This document shows positions 24,475 to 32,912 of a stretch of 62,150 bases of DNA, piece after piece. Source of the DNA: an uncultured Prevotellaceae bacterium (GTDB taxonomy: Bacteria; Bacteroidota; Bacteroidia; Bacteroidales; Bacteroidaceae); NCBI GenBank assembly GCA_900316975.1, contig ONFA01000011.1, forward strand, positions 1 through 62,150, read 5' to 3'. The position numbers were made by a program, and so were the translations under genes. The number at the start of each line of letters is the position of its first letter. The stretch's first letter is position 1. The notes beneath the pieces were generated by a model, which ran no database searches, was not told the DNA's origin, and worked only from the letters and a program-made list of their open reading frames with translations.

Positions 24475-25500
24475 CTATTTCCTATAATAGACTTTCGCGC
24501 CATTCTTCCAACTCTTCAGGTTTTCCCAGCTGGTGGGGATGGCGACGCCTCCCTTGGAGGTGATGAGAAAGAAACTATAAGCATCCAGGTCTTCAACATA
24601 AGTGATTCGGATGCGGAATTGCTCCCGGATGTCCTTGTACATGTTTTCCACTCTGATGGGTGAAGACCAACGTCGATTGAACGCTTCCTGCATGTCGATG
24701 TGGTAGTCGCAGTTGGGGTGTTGGTCGATGAATTCCCATACAGCCTGACGGACTTCCTCCAAGAGTTCTTGAGCCCTGTCCTTAGGTTGCGCTTCATAAA
24801 CCCTGATGGTGGTCTCGCAGGCTTCCCCTTTCACCGCTCCTTCATACTCCAGGATTTCATCCCTGTTGCGCCAATTGTATGCGCTGTCCATCTCCACTTG
24901 CAATGTGTGGTATTTCACCTTTTCCTTTTTAAATACCTTCCCTATTGCCTCCATCAGTTCGTCCATCTCCACCTGCTCAATCTTTCTATCGATGCTGTCT
25001 GGATAGAACTGATAGTGCAGGTCGGCACTTCCGATGCTGACACGTTGACCTTCCCGAACGTTCTCCCGTTTGTAAGGTATATATTTATAGGTGAGAATCT
25101 CTGGGGCAGGATAATGAAATTCCGTTTGTCTCCCCATTTCTGAGCTCCTATATTTCCCCAAGGTCAAGGTGTAATAGATGCTGTCCCTGCCCTCCCTGTC
25201 CTTTTCCCACAGGTACTTGTCGGTCGCTTCATCGGCAAGTCCCAAGAACGTGCTCTTGATGGAGTCGATCAAGAGGGCGGGATTGTCATGAGGGTCGCTG
25301 TCATTATATTCAGAGACATGGAAACTCATGGATCGATAGTTTCTGGAATAGAATTCCCATACATCCACGCCCATCGACTTTGCATATTTCATGAGTCCAT
25401 CTATCTGGGGATTCCTGTACTCTCTCAGTCGCTTGGTGGTCTGCGCCTGCATACCCATGATAAGGCAGATGCCTATCATTGTCAAGATCGTCTTCTTCAT
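24475..25500 (-). CDS. Exported WKNG-tail paralogue A
   Basis: 341 residues with signal peptide ILTMIGICLIMGMQAQ. After it comes LREYRNPQIDGLMKYAKSMG, closely matching the next gene upstream, and the chain ends LKSWKNGAKVYYRK. The same ending occurs in two other proteins of this operon. No known domain is recognised. Last gene of the ECF sigma operon; its ATG overlaps the stop of paralogue B by four bases. Confidence 0.75.
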   Translation of the reverse strand: MKKTILTMIGICLIMGMQAQTTKRLREYRNPQIDGLMKYAKSMGVDVWEFYSRNYRSMSFHVSEYNDSDPHDNPALLIDSIKSTFLGLADEATDKYLWEKDREGRDSIYYTLTLGKYRSSEMGRQTEFHYPAPEILTYKYIPYKRENVREGQRVSIGSADLHYQFYPDSIDRKIEQVEMDELMEAIGKVFKKEKVKYHTLQVEMDSAYNWRNRDEILEYEGAVKGEACETTIRVYEAQPKDRAQELLEEVRQAVWEFIDQHPNCDYHIDMQEAFNRRWSSPIRVENMYKDIREQFRIRITYVEDLDAYSFFLITSKGGVAIPTSWENLKSWKNGAKVYYRK

Positions 25501-26645
25501 TTTTCTCTATGTTGCTTATTTATAATACCTTCTTTATAATACTTCTTCACGCCATTCTTCCAGCTCTTTAACCGACCCCAACCTGTAGGAAGGACACAGC
25601 TTCCCTTCGCAGTTGAGATAACAAAACAATATTCATTCCTCCTTTCAATGTATTGGACACTCACACAGAATTGCTCTCGGTCTTCCCTGCCGACCTTATA
25701 CACTCTGATGGGCTCAAAGCTCAGACGGCTGAACGCATTTGCATTGTGAATCATGAAATCCGCATCAGGATGCTTGTCCAGATAATCCCACAATGCCGCT
25801 TTTATCTCCTCAAGGATTTCCATCGCCTCTTCTTTCGGTTTCGTATCATATATCAGACTGGTTGTCACACTACCCATCCCTTGTGGTCTGCTATAATACA
25901 GGATTTCATCCTTGTTTCTCCAATCGTATGTGCTGTCCATTTCCGTATGCAGTGTACGGTACTTCATCTTGTTCTTCTTGAGCACCTTTCCCACGATCTT
26001 TATCAGTTCCCTCATATCCACCTCCACCCTGTTGCTGTCGGCGTCCTCCGGTTGAAACTTATATTCAAACCATCCACTTCCTAGGGTTGAATGGTAGGTC
26101 GCGGGGACATGTCCAGGTTCGTGTTGACTATATTTGAACGCGAGAATCTCAGGTGCAAAAGAATACTCCAGCTCTCTTTCCCTGTCCTCCCTTCGCCTTT
26201 CCTTCACCTTGCTGTTGCTATAGCTCCCCAATGCTACAGTAAAGTACATGCTATCCACACCTCCTTCATGAACTTCCCACATATAACTCATGCTGGCATC
26301 ATCAAGAAGAGCTGAGAAAGTGTTCCTGATCGAATCCATCAACAAGACCGACTTTCTCTCCCTTTCTTCATACTCCTGATTGAGCTTCCCATGCAGATCG
26401 TCATCCATGTCCCTCCCCTCAATCTTATATCTGAAGTCATTATATCTCTCCACAAAGAAGCTCATACGCTTATACTCTCCCGTGTGTACGACCGTCACCT
26501 CCCTCCCCAAAGATTCTGCATAGTTCAGCAGTCCCTCAATCTTAGGGTTCCGGTACTCTCGGATGAATTTTGCTGTCTGCGCTTGCACACCTATGGTGAA
26601 GCACAAACAGACCACGCTCAATAAAAAATATTTCATACTGTTCAT
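25497..26645 (-). CDS. Exported WKNG-tail paralogue B
   Basis: 382 residues; the ATG at 26636 (MKYFLLSV) is an alternative start. Signal peptide LSVVCLCFTIGVQAQ. The shared block IREYRNPKIEGLLNYAESLG and the tail LKSWKNGVKKYYKE mark it as a paralogue of the adjacent gene; in the middle MDSTYDWRNKDEILYY matches MDSAYNWRNRDEILEY. Function unknown. A charged insertion near residue 85 (LNQEYEERERKS) is not in paralogue A. Confidence 0.75.
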   Translation of the reverse strand: MNSMKYFLLSVVCLCFTIGVQAQTAKFIREYRNPKIEGLLNYAESLGREVTVVHTGEYKRMSFFVERYNDFRYKIEGRDMDDDLHGKLNQEYEERERKSVLLMDSIRNTFSALLDDASMSYMWEVHEGGVDSMYFTVALGSYSNSKVKERRREDRERELEYSFAPEILAFKYSQHEPGHVPATYHSTLGSGWFEYKFQPEDADSNRVEVDMRELIKIVGKVLKKNKMKYRTLHTEMDSTYDWRNKDEILYYSRPQGMGSVTTSLIYDTKPKEEAMEILEEIKAALWDYLDKHPDADFMIHNANAFSRLSFEPIRVYKVGREDREQFCVSVQYIERRNEYCFVISTAKGSCVLPTGWGRLKSWKNGVKKYYKEGIINKQHREK

Positions 26646-26649
26646 CTTT

Positions 26650-26707
26650 CTTGCTAATTACTCCTTATCATACAAAACCTTGCCGTTCACCCAACTCATC
26701 ATGATTC
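26650..26707 (-). pseudogene. Possible remnant of a WKNG tail
   Basis: Directly after the stop of the upstream gene the minus strand reads SWVNGKVLYDKE then stop, similar to the SWKNG-YY-KE ends of the paralogues. It may be the relic of another family member, or chance. Confidence 0.25.
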
Positions 26708-28675
26708 CTATTTCTTCTTCCGATAATTGTCCAAGAAGTAACGGCCGGGGATGCCGAAGGTGCCGTCTTGCAGGATGAGCATCTCTGGATCGGTTTGGGG
26801 ACCGTTCCCACGCTGGAAGGCTATGTAGAGTCGCAGAAGTTCCTCTTCTCCCAGATAGACGGTGTTCTTCAGCGTTGGATACTTTTGCTGCAGTTCTTTC
26901 AGTTCCTGCTTGCTGGTGAATTTGGGTGTGGCGACAGGCAGGAAGACAGCTTCCTTGTCTATCTCGGCACGCCTTGCTTGATAAAGGCTGTCGATTTTTT
27001 GCAGGCCATCAGGTCTGTAGCAGCTAAGTGGCAGGAGCAGCACTTTTTTGCCCTTGTAGGGTGCATACAACTTCTTGATGACATCAGCCGCAATGGATTG
27101 GTCGGCTGGATAGCTTCTAATCTCATAGTCATGCAGGTCATACATCAAAGCTGTTTTTGACAAAGCAATAGCGTGCGGCAATTTGAAATCATCTACAATG
27201 CTTGCTATTTTTTGTCGCAGTTCTGGATTATTCTTCATCTTGCCGTACTTATCTGCGGTCAGATAATAGCCAATCAGCACTTCTCCTATTCCCAACTGCT
27301 CGGCAGCGGCAAAGATGTTGATGCTATCATTCTCGCTTGATGGCTTTTCTGTACCGGGTGCGAACATAATCGTCAGACCGAGGAGTTTACTGAGAAGAGT
27401 CTCATAATATTTTGTGGCGGAGAAGGTGGGGTCATCCCAAGGACAATCCTTGATGAAAGATAAATCGAGGTAAATGCTGTCTGCCTCAACGTCTTCTACA
27501 GAGAAACGCGCTTGAGGCAACTTAGTTTTATCGTACTTCGCCTTTACATAGAGGTCATATTCCTTCCTTTCTTTGCGATAGAAAGGTGTCTGCATTCTTA
27601 TATATGAAATAAAGGCATCGTTAATTTGTACGTTCATCTGCATAAGTTTCAGCTCTGTAGGCGTGAAATGGTGTTTGGCTGCCAGATAGCGGCACACCTC
27701 CATACGCTTCGCTTGTTCATCATGAAGCGGTTGCCAAGTGTCGGCTGCCAATTTGCCTGTCTCTGACCAGCTGAGAGTGCCCCTTGGGTCGGCAATTTCT
27801 TTTTCGTACAGGAAGGGGTAGTTGGTGAGCATTCGGCTGTAGTCTCCCTTTTCACTTCGGATGGTCACCTGCTGGTTGTATTCACCCCAATGGCTGATAT
27901 CCACCTGAAGATGGTCGCCAGGAATCAGGAGGACGGGAATACGACCGCCGGGGATGAACAATTCGTCCATCGTGGGTTTAACCACCATGGTCTTGAAAGA
28001 AAATGTGCCGTCCTTTGCCACATAAAAGCGGTCGAAAACACCTCCTCCAAGCCTGAGCTGCTTCCGTAAAGCATTCTCGGCATAGGAGTAACTTTCATGG
28101 TGGCAAGCATTGCTCTCCCTGTCATACTTGCTTTGGGTGATGCGTCCCGTCACATAGACGGTATCCATGCCGAAGAAACTCTCCTTGAAGGGATTGTCTG
28201 CCACTTCCTTCTTGGGAAAGACATTCCAGTCCTGCCCTTTCTCACGAATGCCGTAGAACTGGAAAGACCATTGCAGATCAGGCCCTTCAATGCAATCGAA
28301 CACACGAGTTCCCTCTGGCAGAGGCTCGAAGGAGATGGATATTTCTTTCACTCCATCTTTTTTCACGTTGTACCCTTTGTCCAACTGGAAGCCCTTGCAA
28401 CTCTTGATGGGATAGCGTTTCCCCTCCTCATCCACCAGATAGGTGGTGGAGCGGAAACCAAAGGTCGTACTCGTGTAATGGCTGAAATCAAAATACAGCG
28501 TGGTCTGTTCCTTGCCGAACTCCACTTTGGAGATTTCTATGCCAAATGTAAAGAGAGCGCTGAAGTCTGGATGCTCAATGGTTCTCACCACATCGGACGA
28601 TGCACTTCCATTGGTCTGTGCCCAAGTGCAGAGAGAGAAGAGCATTGCACAAAGTAAAATGATGGTCTTTTTCAT
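26708..28675 (-). CDS. Exported protein with thioredoxin-like C-terminus lacking CxxC
   Basis: 655 residues from the ATG at 28675, with signal peptide IILLCAMLFSLCTWAQ. The N-terminal 100 residues are beta-rich. The C-terminal ~140 residues resemble the TlpA/AhpC fold (YKGKKVLLLPLSCYRPD, then PKFTSKQELKELQQKY and a final DGTFGIPGRYFLDN), but the CxxC active site is replaced by LSCYRP. A redox role is therefore doubtful. It lies in the ECF sigma operon. Confidence 0.7.
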   Translation of the reverse strand: MKKTIILLCAMLFSLCTWAQTNGSASSDVVRTIEHPDFSALFTFGIEISKVEFGKEQTTLYFDFSHYTSTTFGFRSTTYLVDEEGKRYPIKSCKGFQLDKGYNVKKDGVKEISISFEPLPEGTRVFDCIEGPDLQWSFQFYGIREKGQDWNVFPKKEVADNPFKESFFGMDTVYVTGRITQSKYDRESNACHHESYSYAENALRKQLRLGGGVFDRFYVAKDGTFSFKTMVVKPTMDELFIPGGRIPVLLIPGDHLQVDISHWGEYNQQVTIRSEKGDYSRMLTNYPFLYEKEIADPRGTLSWSETGKLAADTWQPLHDEQAKRMEVCRYLAAKHHFTPTELKLMQMNVQINDAFISYIRMQTPFYRKERKEYDLYVKAKYDKTKLPQARFSVEDVEADSIYLDLSFIKDCPWDDPTFSATKYYETLLSKLLGLTIMFAPGTEKPSSENDSINIFAAAEQLGIGEVLIGYYLTADKYGKMKNNPELRQKIASIVDDFKLPHAIALSKTALMYDLHDYEIRSYPADQSIAADVIKKLYAPYKGKKVLLLPLSCYRPDGLQKIDSLYQARRAEIDKEAVFLPVATPKFTSKQELKELQQKYPTLKNTVYLGEEELLRLYIAFQRGNGPQTDPEMLILQDGTFGIPGRYFLDNYRKKK

Positions 28676-28701
28676 ATTCTTTCTTTTATGTTGATGAATA
28701 A

Positions 28702-29946
28702 CTATCGGGGACTGTCCCATCTCCTTTCTTCCGTTTCCCGACTGCGGGTGTAGATGGAGAATTCCATCCTAGTCATCTTACGAGAGTAGTAGGTGGCTTC
28801 TCCATTCTTCCATGTTTTCAGTTCAGGCCATTCCAATGGTATCCACAACTCTCCCTTCGTGTCGAAAGTGAGGATATGGTACTCGTTGTTCAAATCACGA
28901 TGCACGAAGATGCGATAATCCTCAACCGCACCCGCTCCGTTCTCGCCAGAGAAGACAGGACATAGTTTCTCCTCGTATCTCACCTTGGGATAAAACTTGT
29001 ATCTGATATGGGGATGCTCCTTGAGGTACGCCTTTGTGGTGAGCACGATTTGCTGTAGCAGGTAATCAGCCTGTTCCTTCGAGTGTGTCGTGTAAATCAT
29101 TCCTTTACTCTCTGATGTGGGTCTGAGCGTTCTTATTACCCATCGATGAGTCTGTTCGTCATAATCTCCTCTCTGGTAGGGTGCATGAACATAAAATGCC
29201 ATACTGTTGAGGGTGGGATTGAAGGACACAATGGAGTCGTGGCTGAGGTGGATGGAACGGCTGGTTACATTGGCAGCATTGCTGAGCAATCTGTCAATCC
29301 TCTTGCTGTAGTCCTTCTTGTCAAAGGGTTCAATCTCTCCTCTCACCGTATCGACATCATAGCGATAATCGAATTGTCCTTGCCCCTTTAGCGGCCAATC
29401 TTCGTGCTCATAGTGCTGCGGATTACTTCTGGGCATTGGATTGTACTCATATTTGAGGGCTTCCTGACCAGCCAACGTGGGGGGAAGTGGCTGCTGAAAT
29501 GTGTCAACAATCAACCTCCGATTGCCCTTGTTAAGACTATATAGGCTTTTCCCATTTTTTAGCATAATGGCATATTTGATGCTGTCTGTCCCGTCGTGAT
29601 GGTATTCCCACAGGTTGCTCTCTTCCGCATCTTGCGCGAGTGAACGGCAGGTCTTTCGGATGGCATCATAAACAGGTCGGGCTGCTTGATTGTTAAGACG
29701 TTTGAGACTGTCAGTCAGTTGGGTGATGGAATCGTTGGCATATTTGAAGGAATAGGCATCGGGGTTGGATTCAAGGAAGATGGTGACACTTTCGTAATAG
29801 GTGCCGTTGTAGGCACAGACAAATGTCACATGACTCCCTTCTATGGAATACGCCTTGTCCACCAAACTGGCTATTTTAGGGTTGGTCTGTGCCTGTATGC
29901 TTAACGCCAACCAAGTGACTATAGATATAATGCTAATCTTTTTCAT
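28702..29946 (-). CDS. Exported WKNG-tail paralogue C
   Basis: 414 residues with signal peptide ISIISIVTWLALSIQAQ. Similar in layout to paralogues A and B but more diverged: the block LWEYHHDGTDSIKYAIML matches LWEKDREGRDSIYYTLTL, and LKTWKNGEATYYSRK stands near the C-terminus with a 30-residue extension after it. Function unknown. It begins 23 bases after the anti-sigma gene. Confidence 0.72.
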   Translation of the reverse strand: MKKISIISIVTWLALSIQAQTNPKIASLVDKAYSIEGSHVTFVCAYNGTYYESVTIFLESNPDAYSFKYANDSITQLTDSLKRLNNQAARPVYDAIRKTCRSLAQDAEESNLWEYHHDGTDSIKYAIMLKNGKSLYSLNKGNRRLIVDTFQQPLPPTLAGQEALKYEYNPMPRSNPQHYEHEDWPLKGQGQFDYRYDVDTVRGEIEPFDKKDYSKRIDRLLSNAANVTSRSIHLSHDSIVSFNPTLNSMAFYVHAPYQRGDYDEQTHRWVIRTLRPTSESKGMIYTTHSKEQADYLLQQIVLTTKAYLKEHPHIRYKFYPKVRYEEKLCPVFSGENGAGAVEDYRIFVHRDLNNEYHILTFDTKGELWIPLEWPELKTWKNGEATYYSRKMTRMEFSIYTRSRETEERRWDSPR

Positions 29947-29969
29947 GCTGTTCGTTGTTCTTATGACAA

Positions 29970-30686
29970 TTAGAAATCTTCTTCAGGGTTGAAGGCGAGT
30001 TCGATGTTCTTGATCATCCGTTCGCCTCGTTGTTGTATCTCACGTTTCAGTTCTTCATAATCAAGATCATCGGACTGTGAAGAAGCATATTGGGGGAGGT
30101 CTCTTTCTCTAATCTCAGGTTCTGAAAGTTCTTCGGATGCAATGTGGTAGGGTGGGGCTGAGAAAACGATGGAATCAGGTAACACCTTCTTTTCTGCGGG
30201 AACATCCTCCTTCCTCTCCATCTTCGCCATATATGTCTTTGGAGGGCGATTGATTCTTTGTATCTCCTTCACTTTCTTTATCGTGTCTGCACTCTCCTCC
30301 TGTTCCACTGGTTTCAGGGGCTGTTCCTCCACTTTTTTTGTTTCTGTCTGTGGGGCAGTCTTGATGGTGTCTGCTTGTGCGATGAGATGAGGCTTTTCAT
30401 CGTTCCGGCTGTTGAAATAGAAGCCTAATCCCAATAGCAGGATGATAGCGGCTGCTATGCCTGCATACTTCCACCAAGCTGTGCTTTTCTGCTTCTCTTC
30501 CACTTCCACCTTCCCCTCATCGAACAGGGCGAACATATCCTTGTAGGTTGCCCATTCACCTGCCACCTCATGGGTGCGGAAGAACTCTGCCAATTGTGCC
30601 TCTTCCTCCAATGTGGAAGTGCCGTCCATGAAACGTTGGAGCAGTCGCTCCACTTCTTGTGTTGTCATTTGTGTATGTCTTTTCAT
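29970..30686 (-). CDS. Anti-sigma factor, single-pass membrane protein
   Basis: 238 residues. The cytoplasmic N-terminus (EVERLLQRFMDGTSTLEEE and the following AEFFRTH) is the usual sigma-binding segment of Bacteroidetes anti-sigma factors. One transmembrane helix lies at about 72-91 (KYAGIAAAIILLLGLGFY), followed by a charged, Pro/Lys-rich periplasmic part. Its ATG overlaps the stop of the sigma gene (ATGA at 30683-30686). It would hold the ECF sigma factor inactive until an envelope signal arrives. Confidence 0.82.
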   Translation of the reverse strand: MKRHTQMTTQEVERLLQRFMDGTSTLEEEAQLAEFFRTHEVAGEWATYKDMFALFDEGKVEVEEKQKSTAWWKYAGIAAAIILLLGLGFYFNSRNDEKPHLIAQADTIKTAPQTETKKVEEQPLKPVEQEESADTIKKVKEIQRINRPPKTYMAKMERKEDVPAEKKVLPDSIVFSAPPYHIASEELSEPEIRERDLPQYASSQSDDLDYEELKREIQQRGERMIKNIELAFNPEEDF

Positions 30687-31180
30687 TGTTGGTTCCTCCT
30701 TTTTAGTTGTTCCAATAGTTGGTGTCGCGCTCTCGTCAGTAGGGTTGACACTGATGATTGTGTGATGCCGAGCAGGGTGGCTATCTCGCTCAGTTCCCGA
30801 TGTTCCAGTTGCCGCATCTTCAGGATGATTCCATAGGTGCCAGGCAACTGCTCGATTTGTCGGAAGAGCCAATGCTCCAGTTCTTTGTATTCGAGTGCAT
30901 CATGCTGATTCTGTTCTTCGGCGATGACTTCCGACCGTTCGATGTCCTCTTGCTTGCGGCGCAATCGGAGGTTGTCGATGCAGGCATGACGCGCTGCAAT
31001 GCTTGCCAACCGCTCCACAGGGTCATCCGCTCCGATGCGTTCGTGTATTGCCCACAGCCGCAACATCACGTCTTGTGCCACATCCTCAGCCTCTTCTGTA
31101 GGGAGGCCGAATCTGCATGCCACGCGCAAAGCCTGTGTGCGCATTTCCATCACCTTATGTTCGAACTCTTTTGGTGTCAT
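30683..31180 (-). CDS. ECF-type RNA polymerase sigma factor
   Basis: 165 residues. Region 2 contains EEAEDVAQDVMLRLW and region 4 has LSEIATLLGITQSSVSTLLT, the sigma70 helix-turn-helix. The ATG at 31180 (MTPKEFEHKV) is chosen; the upstream frame crosses the promoter. First gene of an operon of six, with its anti-sigma and four exported proteins, so it probably directs its own operon and the 21013-21675 gene, which has a matching upstream block. Confidence 0.88.
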   Translation of the reverse strand: MTPKEFEHKVMEMRTQALRVACRFGLPTEEAEDVAQDVMLRLWAIHERIGADDPVERLASIAARHACIDNLRLRRKQEDIERSEVIAEEQNQHDALEYKELEHWLFRQIEQLPGTYGIILKMRQLEHRELSEIATLLGITQSSVSTLLTRARHQLLEQLKRRNQQ

Positions 31181-31230
31181 CTCACCTATATAACGAATGA
31201 ACACTGCAAAATTAAACAAAAAAATGCAAC
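31181..31230 (-). promoter_or_regulatory. Promoter-leader of the ECF sigma operon
   Basis: The minus strand has TTTTTTTGTTTAATTTTGC with a -7-like TAATTTTG at 31207-31214, then CATTCGTTATATAGGTGAG directly before the ATG. Both blocks recur at 21700-21745. Confidence 0.65.
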
Positions 31231-31320
31231 TTTTTTCAGAAATAATACATTTACCCCTTTTTTCCTCCTCTTTTTCTTTCTTTCATTTCCTCATTTCCTC
31301 GTTCTCCTTTTTCGATGCGC

Positions 31321-31404
31321 TCACAACCTCAAAATCGACGTGCCCCACATCGGTTCACCGACGTGCCCCATGTCGATTGACCGATGTGCCCCACGTCGGT
31401 TTAG
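31321..31404. repeat. Hairpin array 2: three 23-bp units
   Basis: Units at 31336-31358, 31359-31381 and 31382-31404 each read CGAyGTGCCCCAyrTCG plus a short link; arms pair within and between units. CACAACCTCAAAA precedes the array, as it does inside hairpin array 1. Confidence 0.75.
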
Positions 31405-31495
31405 GGGGTGTTTCTGAATTGTAGGAAAAAGGCGGTGAAGAGATAAAGGGTGAAGTGAATGGAGGTGAGGAGAGGGTGAGTAAGGTGGATAAAAC

Positions 31496-31532
31496 AAAAA
31501 GAGGATGCATCATCATGATGTATCCTCTTTTT
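31496..31532 (-). terminator. Terminator of tRNA-Met
   Basis: On the minus strand AAAAAGAGGATACATCAT pairs with ATGATGCATCCTCTTTTT (one mismatch), ending in T. It starts three bases after the tRNA. Confidence 0.85.
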
Positions 31533-31534
31533 CG

Positions 31535-31608
31535 TAGCGGGGGAGGGGCTCGAACCCTCGACCTCCGGATTATGAATCCGACGCTCTAACCAGCTGAGCT
31601 ACCCCGCC
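31535..31608 (-). tRNA. tRNA-Met (CAT), elongator type
   Basis: A 74-nt cloverleaf. The acceptor stem GGCGGGG/CCCCGCT has a G-T first pair, the anticodon loop TTCATAA gives CAT, and the T-arm is GAGGGTTCGAGCCCCTC. The paired first base argues against the initiator. A lysidine-modified Ile tRNA cannot be fully excluded from sequence alone. Confidence 0.92.
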
Positions 31609-31636
31609 ATCGCTATGGTTTTTCCGTTAGCGAGTG

Positions 31637-31683
31637 CAAAGGTAAGAAAAATTTGGGAATTAGGAATTAAGAATTAGGAATTA
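31637..31683 (-). promoter_or_regulatory. tRNA-Met promoter with four TAATTCC-type heptamers
   Basis: The minus-strand -7 box TACCTTTG is at 31637-31644. After 11 bp come four units at 31656-31683 (TAATTCC three times, TAATTCT once). This is the same unit as at the rplS promoter. Confidence 0.8.
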
Positions 31684-31775
31684 TTTTCAATGAAGGGGCA
31701 TTTTTTTTCATTTCTCATCCTTTTTGAGCAGAAAAAGCCGCCTTTGGGACAAAAAACGAGTGGAAAGTGACAATT

Positions 31776-31820
31776 CCTCACTCCTCATTCCTCATTCCTC
31801 ATTAAAAATTCGTACCTTTG
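31776..31820 (+). promoter_or_regulatory. fabI promoter with four CCTCATT heptamers
   Basis: CCTCACT and three exact CCTCATT copies lie at 31776-31803. After 9 bp the -7 box TACCTTTG follows at 31813-31820. Confidence 0.8.
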
Positions 31821-31855
31821 CACCCGATTTGCACAGATAACTCAACTTCTTTGGA

Positions 31856-31965
31856 GTGAAGGAGTGATTAGAAGTGAAAAGAAGTGAGAGCCGAATGTGA
31901 TGCTGGTGTCAGAGTATCGGCTTTTAACTCCTGAGCCAAGCGATAACTCCTTTAACTCCACCGAA
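31856..31965. repeat. Palindromic element, CCGAATG-TATCGGC core, copy 2
   Basis: It lies in the 200-nt leader of fabI. GCCGAATGTGATGCTGGTG...AGTATCGGC matches the core at 15509-15545, and AACTCCTTTAACTCC follows at the same position in both. ATCCGAAACTTAAA immediately downstream also occurs near 257 and 8280. Confidence 0.7.
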
Positions 31966-32022
31966 ATAAAACATCCGAAACTTAAACACAGATAATATAT
32001 AATTAGGTATTAAAAACGAATT

Positions 32023-32886
32023 ATGGCTTACAATTTGTTAAAAGGTAAAAAGGGAATTATTTTTGGTGCACTCAACGATCAGTCCATCGCCTGGAAGGTG
32101 GCAGAACGTGCTTACGAGGAGGGTGCACAAATCGTACTTACAAATACAGCTGTTGCTTGCCGCATGGGTACCATCGCGGAACTGGCAGAGAAGACTAATG
32201 CAACTGTGATTGCAGCAGATGCTACCAGTGTGGAAGACTTGGAGATGCTTTTCGCTGAGGCTCAGAAGGCGCTGGGTGGCAAGATTGACTTTGTGCTCCA
32301 CTCCTGTGCCATGAGTGCCAACATGAGAAAGAAGCGCACTTATGATGATCTTGACTATAGTCTCTTGGACAAGACGCTCGACATCTCTGCCATTTCTTTC
32401 CACAAGATGTTGCAGGTGGCTAAGAAACTGGATGCGCTGAATGAGAATGCGAGTGTGTTGGCTCTGACATACGTGGCAAGTCACCGCACATTCTTCGGTT
32501 ATAACGATATGGCAGATGCCAAGTCACTGCTGGAGTCTATCGCACGTTCGTTCGGCTACATCTATGGACGTGAGAAGGGGGTGCGTGTGAACACCATCAG
32601 CCAGTCTCCCACTTACACTACTGCAGGTTCGGGCATCAAGGGCTTTGATGGTCTCTACGACTTCTCTGACCGTATGTCTCCTCTTGGCAATGCCAGCGCC
32701 GACGAGTGTGCTGACTACTGCATCGTGATGTTCTCTGACCTCACGAAGAAGGTGACTATGCAAACGCTCTTCCATGATGGCGGTTTCTCCAACATGGGCA
32801 TGTCGCTGCGCGGTATGACGCAGTACAACAAGTCCTTCATCGAGGAAAACACCGACAAGGAAACTGGTAAGATTATCTACGGATAG
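32023..32886 (+). CDS. fabI: Enoyl-[acyl-carrier-protein] reductase
   Basis: An SDR-type enoyl-ACP reductase completing each round of fatty-acid elongation, 287 residues. FabI features: GIIFGALNDQSIAWKVA (nucleotide loop with the FabI-specific spacing), DFVLHSCAMS, and the catalytic Tyr and Lys in YNDMADAK (Y-x6-K), then RVNTISQSPTYTTAGSGI with the substrate loop. Slightly longer than E. coli FabI. Single gene with a long leader, converging on the gene at 32913. Confidence 0.93.
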   Translation: MAYNLLKGKKGIIFGALNDQSIAWKVAERAYEEGAQIVLTNTAVACRMGTIAELAEKTNATVIAADATSVEDLEMLFAEAQKALGGKIDFVLHSCAMSANMRKKRTYDDLDYSLLDKTLDISAISFHKMLQVAKKLDALNENASVLALTYVASHRTFFGYNDMADAKSLLESIARSFGYIYGREKGVRVNTISQSPTYTTAGSGIKGFDGLYDFSDRMSPLGNASADECADYCIVMFSDLTKKVTMQTLFHDGGFSNMGMSLRGMTQYNKSFIEENTDKETGKIIYG

Positions 32887-32912
32887 GTTGCTGGCTACGT
32901 CTGTTTTCCCTC

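Noticed and set aside
24220..24663. Plus-strand frame with hydrophobic run at 24220
   Set aside because: It overlaps the antisense remnant and the 3' end of a real gene; no promoter or family.
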